A stretch of 50,217 bases of DNA from Roseburia sp. Its GTDB lineage: Bacteria; Bacillota_A; Clostridia; Lachnospirales; Lachnospiraceae. Each line of letters opens with the position of its first letter. Position 1 is the first letter of the stretch. The stretch is taken from contig DXQT01000019.1 of NCBI GenBank assembly GCA_019411365.1, positions 1 through 50,217 on the forward strand, given 5' to 3'. Positions 8,197-16,573 of this stretch are shown here, piece after piece. The notes beneath the pieces were generated by a model. The model was not told the origin of the DNA. It saw only the letters and a program-made list of their open reading frames with translations, and made no database searches. Position numbers and translations under genes: made by a program.

Positions 8197-9096
8197 ATGA
8201 GAAGAAGAAATCTTATATTAATTACGGTATTATCACTGTCACTCACGTTTGCAGCAGGCTGTGGTAAAAATAAAAACACTGGTGCGGCAGGCTCTATGGA
8301 TCAGCAGAAAACCAGTGAGACTACAGTACAGAATGAAACGGAGCCAGAAACCTCACAGGTTTCGGAGGATTCAGAACAGGACGAAACAGAAGCCGCAGCC
8401 ACAACAGAGGCAGGGCAGGACGCACAGTCTGATTATCAGATAGAGATGGTAAGCTACAAAAAGACGGATCTGGTTGATATTTCTTATCCGAAGATTACAG
8501 GCTGGAGTGATACCGAAAAACAGGAAGAATGGAATACTTACTTTGAAAATACGGCAAAAGAAGCTGTCGGGGAAATGACGGGAGATACGGAGGAGATGAA
8601 CCCTGGTGCAAATGATTCCGTGGTGCTCACATATACCGTGCAGGAACAGACAAAGGATATGCTTTCTCTGACCTGTCAGAGTTATTATGATTATGAAGGA
8701 TCAGCGCATCCTTCTGCAGCACTTACTTCCGTTAATATTAACATGAAGACCGGAGAAAAAATGACATTTTCTGATTTTGCAGATCCGGATGAGACGGCTA
8801 AAATTTTATTTGCCGGAAAAGACAATACAGATACTGCACAGGGCTATACCGTGCTGGATCCGGAAGGAAATCCGACTACTGAAATTACGATGAAAGATAT
8901 TTTGGAATTTAATTTCATCTGGATGGAACCGACGGAGGAAGCACTTGCGGCAAGTCTTACCCATTTTGACGGAGATGTAGACGATTACGGAGCCGATGAG
9001 ACGATGGGAGAGTCTTATGTGCACGACGGAAAAGTATATGTGATCTTTTATGTCAGTCATGCCATGGGCGATTATACAGTGGTAAGAATAGATTAA
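8197..9096 (+). CDS. Lipoprotein with DUF3298/RsiV-like domain
   Basis: An exported lipoprotein of 299 residues: a basic start (MRRRNLILI), a hydrophobic stretch and the lipobox FAAGC with Cys22. Residues 23-80 form a low-complexity linker rich in Glu, Thr and Gln. The rest resembles the DUF4163/DUF3298 pair found in RsiV anti-sigma factors and PdaC-type proteins, with the signatures GSAHPSAALTSVN and TGEKMTFSDF. RsiV binds lysozyme, but this protein has no cytoplasmic anti-sigma part, so a wall-associated binding role is only an inference. GGGG lies before ATG 8197, and the leader contains AAAACTGCGCAGAAAA, a motif also present before other genes in the window. Confidence 0.75.
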   Translation: MRRRNLILITVLSLSLTFAAGCGKNKNTGAAGSMDQQKTSETTVQNETEPETSQVSEDSEQDETEAAATTEAGQDAQSDYQIEMVSYKKTDLVDISYPKITGWSDTEKQEEWNTYFENTAKEAVGEMTGDTEEMNPGANDSVVLTYTVQEQTKDMLSLTCQSYYDYEGSAHPSAALTSVNINMKTGEKMTFSDFADPDETAKILFAGKDNTDTAQGYTVLDPEGNPTTEITMKDILEFNFIWMEPTEEALAASLTHFDGDVDDYGADETMGESYVHDGKVYVIFYVSHAMGDYTVVRID

Positions 9097-9119
9097 ATTA
9101 TATGAAATAAAGGATTATT

Positions 9120-9944
9120 ATGCAGTCAGTACAGGAAAAATATAAAAATTTACAGGAATATTTAAAGTCACTGGGCAGTGTTGCAGTCGCTTTTTCCAGC
9201 GGCGTGGATTCGACATTTCTGCTCGCAGCGGCAAAGGAAACAATTGGTGCGGATCATGTGATCGCAGTTACGGCATCCTCCTGTTCTTTCCCGAAAAGGG
9301 AGTTAGAGGAGGCAAAGCAGTTTTGCAAGGAGCAGGGAATCAGACACATTGTATGCAAGTCGGAAGAACTTGATATCGAGGGATTTCGCCAGAATCCGAA
9401 GAACCGTTGCTATCTCTGCAAACATGAATTGTTTGAGAAAATACTGGAAATTGCAAAAGAGTATCATATCAATGCCGTAGCTGAGGGATCCAACATGGAT
9501 GATAATGGTGACTATCGACCGGGACTGGTCGCAGTTGCAGAGCTTGGTATCAAAAGTCCGCTCAGGGAGGCTTTGTTGAACAAAGAAGAGATCCGTACAC
9601 TTTCCAAAGAGATGGGACTGCCAACCTGGGACAAGCAGTCATTTGCATGCCTTTCCTCCCGGTTTGTCTATGGGGAGACAATTTCCGAAGAAAAACTCGG
9701 CATGGTGGATAGGGCGGAGCAGCTTTTGCTGGATATGGGCTTTCATCAGGTGCGCGTAAGGATCCATGGGGATATTGCGCGTATCGAGGTGCTGCCGGAT
9801 GAGATCGCAAAACTGGTAGAAGGGGAAAACAGGGAAAAGATTTATTCTTACCTGAAACAGCTTGGATTTGCCTATGTGACGCTTGACCTTGGCGGATACC
9901 GTATGGGAAGTATGAATGAGACACTTGATATAGAGAAAAAATAA
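9120..9944 (+). CDS. larE: LarE-type ATP-dependent sacrificial sulfur transferase
   Basis: A 274-residue PP-loop ATP pyrophosphatase. The loop is VAFSSGVDST near residue 25. The family signature NRCYLCKHELF follows, and Cys177 in SFACLSSR aligns with the cysteine that Lactobacillus plantarum LarE gives up as sulfur source (Cys176). LarE adenylates and then sulfurates pyridinium-dicarboxylate mononucleotide when making the nickel-pincer cofactor of lactate racemase. No larA, larB or larC lies in this window, so the partner genes must be elsewhere or the protein serves another thiolation. It follows the lipoprotein by 23 bases. Family call firm; role inferred. Confidence 0.88.
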   Translation: MQSVQEKYKNLQEYLKSLGSVAVAFSSGVDSTFLLAAAKETIGADHVIAVTASSCSFPKRELEEAKQFCKEQGIRHIVCKSEELDIEGFRQNPKNRCYLCKHELFEKILEIAKEYHINAVAEGSNMDDNGDYRPGLVAVAELGIKSPLREALLNKEEIRTLSKEMGLPTWDKQSFACLSSRFVYGETISEEKLGMVDRAEQLLLDMGFHQVRVRIHGDIARIEVLPDEIAKLVEGENREKIYSYLKQLGFAYVTLDLGGYRMGSMNETLDIEKK

Positions 9945-10052
9945 TTTTGTACAAGAGGCAGGAATGAACTTCCCGATATGGAAAAAAATAATTTTGCACA
10001 AATGATAATAGGACCTAAGAGATAAGGAAATAACAGGAGAAAAGCACAGGAT

Positions 10053-10805
10053 ATGTTGAATCAGTTTTCAAGAACCCAGTTACTGCTGGGTTCAGATAAT
10101 ATGGAACGGCTTGCAAATGCAAAAGTTGCAGTTTTTGGAATCGGCGGAGTCGGCGGTTATGTGGTTGAGGCGCTTGCCAGGAGCGGAGTCGGTTCTTTTG
10201 TGATCGTGGATGATGACAAGGTATGTCTGACGAATATCAACCGTCAGATCATTGCGACCAGAAAAACGGTTGGAAAATATAAAGTTGATGTGATGACGGA
10301 GCGTATCTTAGAGATCAATCCGGATGCAAAAGTGGAAGCGAGAAAATGTTTTTATCTGCCGGAAAATGCGCATGAGTTTGATTTTTCCGAGTATGATTAT
10401 GTCGTGGATGCGGTGGATACGGTCACTGCAAAATTAGAGATCATCATGCGCGCAAAAGAGTGCAATGTGCCTGTCATAAGCTGCATGGGAGCTGGCAATA
10501 AATTAGACCCGACCCAGTTTGAGGTGGCTGATATTTACAAGACGTCAGTCTGCCCGCTCGCGCGTGTCATGCGCCGTGAGTTAAAAAAACGCGGGGTCAA
10601 AAAATTAAAGGTCGTATATTCCAAAGAGCAGCCGACAAGACCGATCGAGGATATGAGTATCAGCTGCCGGTCACATTGCGTCTGCCCTCCGGGAACCGTC
10701 CACAAATGCACCGAGCGCCGTGATATCCCTGGAAGTATTGCGTTTGTGCCGTCTGTGGCAGGACTGATCCTTGCAGGAGAGGTCATCAAGGATCTTACAA
10801 AGTAA
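10053..10805 (+). CDS. tcdA: tRNA threonylcarbamoyladenosine dehydratase (TcdA/CsdL, E1-like)
   Basis: A 250-residue ThiF/MoeB-like protein with a Rossmann nucleotide site (VAVFGIGGVGGYVVE, residues about 26-40), the E1 motif NINRQI and the adenylation Asp region YDYVVDAVDT. Lengths and motifs match TcdA, which uses ATP to close the carboxyl of t6A37 into cyclic ct6A on ANN-decoding tRNAs. Cysteines at SCRSHCVCPPG near residue 207 resemble those of related E1-like proteins. AGGAG lies about a dozen bases before ATG 10053. A strong terminator follows at 10868, so this ends a transcript that may begin at the lipoprotein gene. Confidence 0.9.
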   Translation: MLNQFSRTQLLLGSDNMERLANAKVAVFGIGGVGGYVVEALARSGVGSFVIVDDDKVCLTNINRQIIATRKTVGKYKVDVMTERILEINPDAKVEARKCFYLPENAHEFDFSEYDYVVDAVDTVTAKLEIIMRAKECNVPVISCMGAGNKLDPTQFEVADIYKTSVCPLARVMRRELKKRGVKKLKVVYSKEQPTRPIEDMSISCRSHCVCPPGTVHKCTERRDIPGSIAFVPSVAGLILAGEVIKDLTK

Positions 10806-10867
10806 TATTGACTGTATTTTTGCATGGATTTGTTGTTTTTAGTTACAAAACTCCAGTTTGAGAACTG

Positions 10868-10913
10868 CCCTCCAGAAGTTAGATGAAAAATCTAATGGCT
10901 GGAGGGTTTTTTT
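10868..10913 (+). terminator. Intrinsic terminator after tcdA
   Basis: CCCTCCAG (10868-10875) pairs with CTGGAGGG (10899-10906). An inner TTAGAT/ATCTAA helix continues the stem, and seven T follow at 10907-10913. Confidence 0.92.
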
Positions 10914-10922
10914 CTTTATAGG

Positions 10923-11112
10923 ATTAGGGTGTCAAAAGGTGGTTCATAACTTAGCGATTGTCAAATTGCACAAAGCCGAGACTGTTTTTGTGACTTTGGG
11001 AGAAAATTAGAAAATCTTAGTTTTTCTTATTTTCGGACAACGGAACAAAACAAGTTCGGTTTTGTGCAATTTGACAGACCCAAAATTGAAAACCACCTTT
11101 TGACACCCGAAT
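10923..11112. mobile_element. 190-bp near-palindromic MITE-like element with 9-bp flanking duplication
   Basis: Left end ATTAGGGTGTCAAAAGGTGG and right end (read inward) ATTCGGGTGTCAAAAGGTGG are inverted repeats of about 54 bp, identical over the outer GGGTGTCAAAAGGTGGTT and inner TGTCAAATTGCACAAA blocks and divergent over 14 bp between them. The inner part continues as an imperfect palindrome, so the whole element could fold into one long hairpin. CTTTATAGG occurs directly on both sides (10914-10922 and 11113-11121), which looks like a target-site duplication. There is no open reading frame, so any transposase must act in trans. A second copy starts at the window end. The 9-bp duplication suits several insertion-sequence families; I cannot assign one. 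Confidence 0.75.
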
Positions 11113-11121
11113 CTTTATAGG

Positions 11122-11280
11122 ATGACAATAGTACATGCAAGATTTTTGATTGACAAACTGCACTATTTGAGCTCAACATCATAGGATTAAGGTGGCAAAA
11201 AATTTTAAAATCATGATTGTTTGAGTGAGGGAAAATAAAAGCTATTCACCCATTATATTAACGGAAAAATAGTACGAAAG
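11122..11280. other. Gene-free A/T-rich spacer with a possible decayed end of the same element
   Basis: No gene is seen here. ATAGGATTAAGGTGGCAAAA at 11181-11200 resembles the left junction ATAGGATTAGGGTGTCAAAA of the 190-bp element and could be a decayed end; this is weak. Confidence 0.25.
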
Positions 11281-11331
11281 TACAAAATGTATAACATAAT
11301 ACTTGCATTTTGTAATGTGATGTGCTAAAGT
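11281..11331 (+). promoter_or_regulatory. Candidate oppA promoter with an overlapping inverted repeat
   Basis: TTGCAT (11303-11308) and TAAAGT (11326-11331) are 17 bp apart with a TG just before the -10. TACAAAATG (11281-11289) and CATTTTGTA (11306-11314) form a perfect 9-bp inverted repeat whose right arm overlaps the -35, a plausible repressor or activator site. A GCGCA/TGCGC hairpin followed by ATTTTTATT lies downstream at about 11349-11382 and could attenuate. Confidence 0.45.
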
Positions 11332-11385
11332 GTTATCAGCGTAAAGGGGCGCAGAGGAAAAGAGCCATCTTTGCGCATTTTTATT

Positions 11386-11573
11386 AAGGAGGAAAATCCT
11401 CTCCTCGTCAGAGGACTCGGATTTTTGCTTCGCAAAAACAAGGAGGAAAATCCTCTGTTCCTGCAAGAGGCACATGCTATGCAGGCATAGCAGACATTTT
11501 GCTCCGCAAAACAAGGAGGAAAATCCTCTGCTCCTGCAAAGGCAGTCGCATTTTGCTCCGCAAAACAAGGAGG
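11386..11573 (+). repeat. Leader array of three Shine-Dalgarno hairpin modules plus the real oppA ribosome-binding site
   Basis: Units begin at 11386 (54 bp), 11440 (73 bp) and 11513 (54 bp), each starting AAGGAGGAAAATCCTCT and ending with TTTTGCTCCGCAAAAC or a close variant. A fourth AAGGAGG at 11567 is the oppA ribosome-binding site. In each unit GAGGA-AAA-TCCTC can fold over the Shine-Dalgarno sequence, and TTTTGC/GCAAAA makes a second hairpin. In units 1 and 2 CCTCT can instead pair with a downstream AGAGG (for example 11397-11415), giving mutually exclusive folds. Unit 2 carries a 19-bp insert with a GCTATG/CATAGC stem. The real site lacks the occluding arm. Confidence 0.7.
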
Positions 11574-11582
11574 ATTACTATT

Positions 11583-13298
11583 ATGAAAAAAACCAAAGCA
11601 GTTTTGGCTATTTTGATGGCCGGAACAATGATGCTTGGTCTTGCAGGCTGTGGCGGGAACAGTTCTTCTGCAACACAGGGAACAACCGCAGGCACAGAGA
11701 CAGGCAGTGCAGCAGGTGATGCTGCAGGAACAGATGCCGCAGCAAGCGCATCAGACATGAATGTTATGCTTGAAACTCCGGTCGAGTCACTCGATCCGCA
11801 GCAGGCTACCGACGGAACATCCTTTGAGGTAATCGCTGATTATACCGACGGTCTGATGCAGATGGATGCAGACGGACAGGCAGTTCCGGCAATCGCAGAA
11901 AGCTATGATTTATCAGACGATGGTTTAACTTATACATTCCATCTTCGTACCGATGCAAAATGGAGCAACGGCACACCGGTTACCGCAGCAGATTTCGTAT
12001 TCGGATGGCAGAGAGCTGTTGATCCGGATGTCGCATCTGAGTATGCATATATGTTAAGCGATATCGGTCAGATTAAAAATGCAGCAGAGATCATCGCAGG
12101 TGAGAAAGACAAGAGTGAACTTGGTGTGACAGCAGTAGACGACAATACACTTCAGGTCGAACTGAATGCACCAGTCAGCTATTTCACTTCTCTGATGTAT
12201 TTCCCGACTTTCTATCCGGTAAATGAGGAGTTCTTTACTTCCTGTGGAGATACATTTGCAACAAGTCCTGAGACAGTATTATCAAACGGTGCATTTGTGC
12301 TGGATTCTTATCAGCCGGCAGCAACTGCATTCCATTTAACAAAAAATGCAGACTACTATGATACCGACAGAGTAAAACTTTCCGGATTAAGTTATCAGGT
12401 AATCCAGGATTCACAGCAGGCATTAATGAGCTACCAGACAGGTGCACTTGATACAACATTAGTAAACGGTGAGCAGGTTGACCAGGTAAAAGACGATCCT
12501 GAATTCACAACTGTTGGTGCAGGCTACTTATGGTATGTCAGCCCGAATATGAATTCTGTTCCTGAACTCGCAAACTTAAATATACGTCTTGCAATGACAA
12601 TGGCAATCGACCGTGATTCCATCACAGCAGATGTATTAAAAGATGGTTCCGCTTCTACATACACAGCAGTTCCGATGCAGTTTGCAGCAGGTCCTGACGG
12701 ATCTGACTTCTCCGAAGATCAGACGAAATTCTCTGATGTGTGTGTATATGATACAGAAAAAGCAGCAGATTACTGGGCAAAAGGTTTAGAGGAACTTGGA
12801 GAATCTGAGATCACTTTAGACATGGTAGTAGATGCAGATGACGCACCTCAGAAAGTAGCGCAGGTATTAAAAGAGCAATGGGAGACAACTCTTCCTGGAC
12901 TGACCGTAAATCTGGTTGTTGAGCCGAAGAAACAGCGTGTGGAAGACATGCAGAACGGTAACTTCCAGTTAGGTTTAACACGTTGGGGACCGGACTACGC
13001 AGATCCAATGACATATCTTGGAATGTGGGTAACAGATAACTCTAACAACTACGGTCTGTGGAGCAACGCAGATTACGATGCAATCATTGATGAGTGTACA
13101 ACCGGTGATCTTTGCACAGATGCAGAGGGACGCTGGGCAAGACTTTACGATGCTGAGAAGATCGTTATGGATGAGGCAGTTATTTATCCGCTTTACACAC
13201 AGTGCAACGCAGAGATGCTTTCTTCTAAAGTAACAGGCGTTGAGTATCATCCGGTAGCTATCAACCGTGTATACAAAGATGCTGTAAAGACTGAATAA
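11583..13298 (+). CDS. oppA: Oligopeptide ABC transporter substrate-binding lipoprotein
   Basis: A 571-residue SBP_bac_5 (DppA/OppA) family lipoprotein. The signal ends in the lipobox LAGC with Cys23, followed by a Gly/Ala/Thr-rich linker. Family signatures include LDPQQATDGTSFEVIADYTDGL near the mature start and the segment TYTFHLRTDAKWSNGTPVTA. It captures extracellular peptides for the OppBCDF permease encoded next. ATG 11583 follows AAGGAGG by 9 bases. The frame is open back to 11499, but that extension only translates the repeat array. It sits 159 bases ahead of oppB, with stable hairpins between, as expected if the receptor mRNA is kept at higher level. Peptide preference is unknown. 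Confidence 0.93.
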   Translation: MKKTKAVLAILMAGTMMLGLAGCGGNSSSATQGTTAGTETGSAAGDAAGTDAAASASDMNVMLETPVESLDPQQATDGTSFEVIADYTDGLMQMDADGQAVPAIAESYDLSDDGLTYTFHLRTDAKWSNGTPVTAADFVFGWQRAVDPDVASEYAYMLSDIGQIKNAAEIIAGEKDKSELGVTAVDDNTLQVELNAPVSYFTSLMYFPTFYPVNEEFFTSCGDTFATSPETVLSNGAFVLDSYQPAATAFHLTKNADYYDTDRVKLSGLSYQVIQDSQQALMSYQTGALDTTLVNGEQVDQVKDDPEFTTVGAGYLWYVSPNMNSVPELANLNIRLAMTMAIDRDSITADVLKDGSASTYTAVPMQFAAGPDGSDFSEDQTKFSDVCVYDTEKAADYWAKGLEELGESEITLDMVVDADDAPQKVAQVLKEQWETTLPGLTVNLVVEPKKQRVEDMQNGNFQLGLTRWGPDYADPMTYLGMWVTDNSNNYGLWSNADYDAIIDECTTGDLCTDAEGRWARLYDAEKIVMDEAVIYPLYTQCNAEMLSSKVTGVEYHPVAINRVYKDAVKTE

Positions 13299-13344
13299 AG
13301 AAATTTAGACAGTAGAAATCCTGTTTTACAGGAAAATGAATATA

Positions 13345-13425
13345 GCCGCACTAAAGTGCAAAACTTTGGTGCGGCAATTTCATCATATTGTTGACGCTAT
13401 AGGAAATGAGGCAGGAATTTCCTAT
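13345..13425 (+). promoter_or_regulatory. Two hairpins between oppA and oppB
   Basis: GCCGCACTAAAGT (13345-13357) pairs with ACTTTGGTGCGGC (13363-13375), one T-G pair, without a T run. ATAGGAAAT (13399-13407) pairs with ATTTCCTAT (13417-13425) just before the oppB ribosome-binding site. They may protect the oppA 3' end or limit read-through. Confidence 0.55.
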
Positions 13426-13457
13426 GTCGTGAACGGAAAAACAAGGAGGATTAGAAC

Positions 13458-14393
13458 GTGAAAAAATATGCACTTAAGAGAATCGTAACGTCTCTGTTTA
13501 CGCTGCTTGCAATTTTACTCGTTCTGTTTATTTTGATGCAGCTGATGCCGGGTTCTCCATTCAACGATGAGAAGTTAAATGCAGACCAGAGAGCAGCACT
13601 GTATACGAAATATGGACTGGATCAGCCGCTGCCGGTACAGTTTGTGAAATATGTAGGCAATATGTTAAAGGGAGATCTTGGCGTAAGCTACAATATCTCA
13701 AAGAATACACCAATTTCCCAGTTGATAAAAACAAGACTTCCGATCTCCATCAGTATCGGAGGATATGCGGTGTTAATTGGTGCCGTGGTCGGGCTTCTGC
13801 TCGGGCTTCTTGCGGCGTTAAAGCATGATACGATATGGGATTCGTTAGCGACGATCATTTCGGTTATCGGTGTGTCGGTGCCATCGTATGTGTTTGCGCT
13901 GGCACTCAGCTATAACTTCGGATTTAAATTAGGGTGGTTTCCGATGTTGTTTTCGGAGAGCGATATTTTCGGATCAAGCGTGCTGCCCAGTATCTCACTT
14001 TCGATGTTTACGATGGCGTCAATCGCCCGTTTTACGCGAAGTGAAATGCTTGAAGTACTCGGCAGCGATTATATGCTGCTTGCGGAGAGTAAAGGAATTT
14101 CGGGTTCAGCGCTGATTTTTAAACATGCGCTGCGAAATGCACTGATCCCGATCATCACTGTGCTTGCACCGCTGATCGTCGATCTGATGACCGGTTCTCT
14201 GGTTGTTGAAAAAATATTTGCAATACCGGGTGTCGGAAGTCTTCTGGTAAATGCCATTCAGTCGAACGACTACAACGTGGTTATCGCATTAAGCTTTATT
14301 TATTCTGCAATGTACATTGCCATCATGCTTGTGGTAGATATCCTTTACGGAATCATTGACCCGAGAATTCGTCTGGCAAAGAAAGGAGACTGA
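13458..14393 (+). CDS. oppB: Oligopeptide ABC transporter permease OppB
   Basis: A 311-residue inner membrane permease of the BPD_transp_1 family. The first helix is near residues 8-30, the characteristic OppB/DppB N-terminal region QLMPGSPFNDEKLN follows, and five more helices lie in the second half. The EAA cytoplasmic loop that docks on the ATPases is visible around LAESKGISGSALIFKHALRN. It pairs with OppC to form the channel. The start is GTG 13458, preceded by AAGGAGG within AAAACAAGGAGGATTAGAAC, the same sequence style as the oppA and pgi sites. The stop TGA touches the oppC start by one base. Confidence 0.93.
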   Translation: MKKYALKRIVTSLFTLLAILLVLFILMQLMPGSPFNDEKLNADQRAALYTKYGLDQPLPVQFVKYVGNMLKGDLGVSYNISKNTPISQLIKTRLPISISIGGYAVLIGAVVGLLLGLLAALKHDTIWDSLATIISVIGVSVPSYVFALALSYNFGFKLGWFPMLFSESDIFGSSVLPSISLSMFTMASIARFTRSEMLEVLGSDYMLLAESKGISGSALIFKHALRNALIPIITVLAPLIVDLMTGSLVVEKIFAIPGVGSLLVNAIQSNDYNVVIALSFIYSAMYIAIMLVVDILYGIIDPRIRLAKKGD

Positions 14394-14394
14394 T

Positions 14395-15465
14395 ATGGTG
14401 TCACAGGAAAATACCATGAATGTGGGAAATGATGCTGCCGGCTACATACCGGTCGAGGCAGATTTTAAATTTAAACATACGGATGGCGAACTTGCGTTAG
14501 ATGACAACTTTGCTGCACAGAGTTTCTGGAAAGACGTATTGATCCGCTATTTCAAAAAAATCAGTGCAGTGATCGGTCTGATCCTGATCATTATCATTAC
14601 GGTATTTGCAATTATTGGCCCGGGGATGAATGATTTCAGTTACTCCGAACAGTCACTGACACAGAAGAACTTTGCACCGAGGGTAAAAGGTCTTGAAAAA
14701 CTTGGTATCTTCGATGGTAGTGAAGGCATGAAAACAACGACCGGAACCAAAAAGATCAATTACTATGAAGAAAAAGGTCTGGATGATCTTTACTACTGGT
14801 TCGGAAGTGATAACTTCGGACGTGATATCTGGACACGTACCTGGTCCGGTGCACGCGTTTCCCTGATTATCGCCGTAGCAGCCGCTATCATCGATATGGT
14901 GATCGGTATGAGCTATGGACTGATCTCCGGATATTTTGGCGGGAAAGTCGATATGTTCATGCAGCGGTTTCTGGAGGTCGCGAACGGTATTCCGCGTCTT
15001 GTAATCGTAACACTTTTGTTACTGGTACTGCAGCCGGGTATGCTTACCATTATTTTTGCATTGATGTTGACGGAGTGGGTCGGCATGAGCCGTATCGCAA
15101 GAGCTGAGATGCTGAAATTAAAAGAGCAGGAATTTGTACTTGCATCACGGACACTTGGAGCAGGAAATTTCTTTATTATCTTTAAAGAAGTTCTGCCAAA
15201 TATCATTGGACCGATCATTACACAGGTAATGTTCTCCATCCCGACGGCGATCTTTACCGAGGCGTTCTTAAGTTTCGTAGGTCTTGGTATTCCGGTGCCG
15301 CAGTGTTCACTTGGTTCACTGATCTCCGAAGGATTTAACAGTTTTACCACACATCCGTACCAGATCATTCCGCCGATCGTTGTAATGGCTCTTTTGATGT
15401 TAAGCTTTAACCTTGTAGCAGATGGTTTACGTGAAGCATTAGATCCGAAGCTGAAAGAAATGTAA
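14395..15465 (+). CDS. oppC: Oligopeptide ABC transporter permease OppC
   Basis: A 356-residue permease. A hydrophilic N-terminus (about 50 residues) precedes the first helix (about 60-80), then a large extracytoplasmic segment (to about 140) typical of Firmicute OppC, then GSDNFGRDIWTRTWSGARVS and the remaining five helices. The EAA loop is visible around LASRTLGAGNFFIIFKEVLPN. ATG 14395 has GAAAGGAG upstream and starts one base after the oppB stop; a longer reading frame from 14356 lies inside oppB and is not used. Partner of OppB in the same complex. Stop followed by AAAGG and oppD. Confidence 0.93.
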   Translation: MVSQENTMNVGNDAAGYIPVEADFKFKHTDGELALDDNFAAQSFWKDVLIRYFKKISAVIGLILIIIITVFAIIGPGMNDFSYSEQSLTQKNFAPRVKGLEKLGIFDGSEGMKTTTGTKKINYYEEKGLDDLYYWFGSDNFGRDIWTRTWSGARVSLIIAVAAAIIDMVIGMSYGLISGYFGGKVDMFMQRFLEVANGIPRLVIVTLLLLVLQPGMLTIIFALMLTEWVGMSRIARAEMLKLKEQEFVLASRTLGAGNFFIIFKEVLPNIIGPIITQVMFSIPTAIFTEAFLSFVGLGIPVPQCSLGSLISEGFNSFTTHPYQIIPPIVVMALLMLSFNLVADGLREALDPKLKEM

Positions 15466-15481
15466 GAAAGGGGATTCGTAT

Positions 15482-16573
15482 ATGTCAGAGACAAAAGAAC
15501 AGATTTTAAAAATACGGGACCTGGATATTACGTTTCAGACGACTGCAGGAAGCGTGCACGCCATCCGTGGAGTCAATATTGACCTGATGAAGGGCGAGAC
15601 AGTTGCGATCGTTGGTGAGTCCGGCTCCGGTAAATCCGTAACAATGAAAGCTGCCATGGGTATTTTGGCATCCAATGCGAAAGTAACGGGCGGTACTATA
15701 GAATTTTCCTATCATCATGCGGATGGAACACCGCAGACGGTAGACATTTTAACAAAAGATAAAAAGTGGATCAGACGACATATCAATGGAAAAAGAATTG
15801 CTATGGTATTCCAGGATCCGATGACGAGTCTTGATCCGACCATGACGATCGGAAAACAGATCATGGAAGGTATGATCTGGCATTTTAAGACACCGAAGAA
15901 AGAAGCCTGGGATAAGGCAGTAGAACTGTTAAAAGAGGTTGGTATCGAGGATGCGGAAAAACGTATGAAAAACTATCCGCACCAGCTCTCCGGTGGTATG
16001 AGACAGCGTGTGGTCATTGCCATCGCGCTTGCCTGCAACCCGGATCTTCTGATCTGTGATGAGCCGACGACTGCACTGGATGTTACGATTCAGGCAAAGA
16101 TCATCGAGCTGATCCGCAGGGTACAGAAAGAGAGAGGCATTTCCGTTATTTACATCACACATGACCTCGGCGTGGTTGCCAAAGTGGCAGATTACGTCAA
16201 TGTCATGTATGCCGGAAAAATCGTTGAGAAAGGTATGATCAATGAGATCTTCTATGATCCGAAACATCCGTATACCTGGGGACTGCTTTCCGCAATGCCT
16301 GATCTTGACACTGCGGATGAGAGACTCTACACGATCCCTGGCTCTCCGCCAAACCTGTTAAACGAAAAACCGGGCGATGCGTTTGCACCGCGTAACCAGT
16401 TTGCGCTTGAGATCGACGACAAGGCAGATCCGCCAATGTTTCAGGTGACAGATACACATTATGCGGCAACCTGGCTGTTAGATCCGCGGGCACCGAAGGC
16501 AGAAATGCCGCCTGAATTAAAAGAGCGTATTGCGCGAATGAAGAAGGAGGCAAAGATCGATGACGGTGAATGA
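15482..16573 (+). CDS. oppD: Oligopeptide ABC transporter ATPase OppD
   Basis: A 363-residue ATPase with Walker [11 protein letters not shown] (about residue 44), Q-loop [14 protein letters not shown] signature LSGGMRQRV, Walker [13 protein letters not shown] and the H-loop His in ITHDLGV. The C-terminal oligopeptide/dipeptide extension (oligo_HPY) carries the region [20 protein letters not shown]. Some OppD/DppD proteins bind an [4Fe-4S] cluster here through several cysteines; those cysteines are not visible in this copy. It drives import together with OppF. The gene overlaps oppF by 14 bases, indicating coupled translation. Confidence 0.93.
   Translation: MSETKEQILKIRDLDITFQTTAGSVHAIRGVNIDLMKGETVAIVGESGSGKSVTMKAAMGILASNAKVTGGTIEFSYHHADGTPQTVDILTKDKKWIRRHINGKRIAMVFQDPMTSLDPTMTIGKQIMEGMIWHFKTPKKEAWDKAVELLKEVGIEDAEKRMKNYPHQLSGGMRQRVVIAIALACNPDLLICDEPTTALDVTIQAKIIELIRRVQKERGISVIYITHDLGVVAKVADYVNVMYAGKIVEKGMINEIFYDPKHPYTWGLLSAMPDLDTADERLYTIPGSPPNLLNEKPGDAFAPRNQFALEIDDKADPPMFQVTDTHYAATWLLDPRAPKAEMPPELKERIARMKKEAKIDDGE

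Noticed and set aside
9936..9996. Two copies of AAAAAATAATTTTG around the larE stop
   Set aside because: Short A/T-rich direct repeats about 45 bp apart with no further structure; chance is likely.
9562..10001. Minus-strand frames of 120-145 codons antisense to larE
   Set aside because: They mirror the codon bias of larE, and no ribosome-binding site or protein family is recognisable.
11474..11719. An 81-codon frame over the oppA leader
   Set aside because: It only translates the repeat modules and runs into the oppA signal region in another frame; oppA has its own well-placed start at 11583.
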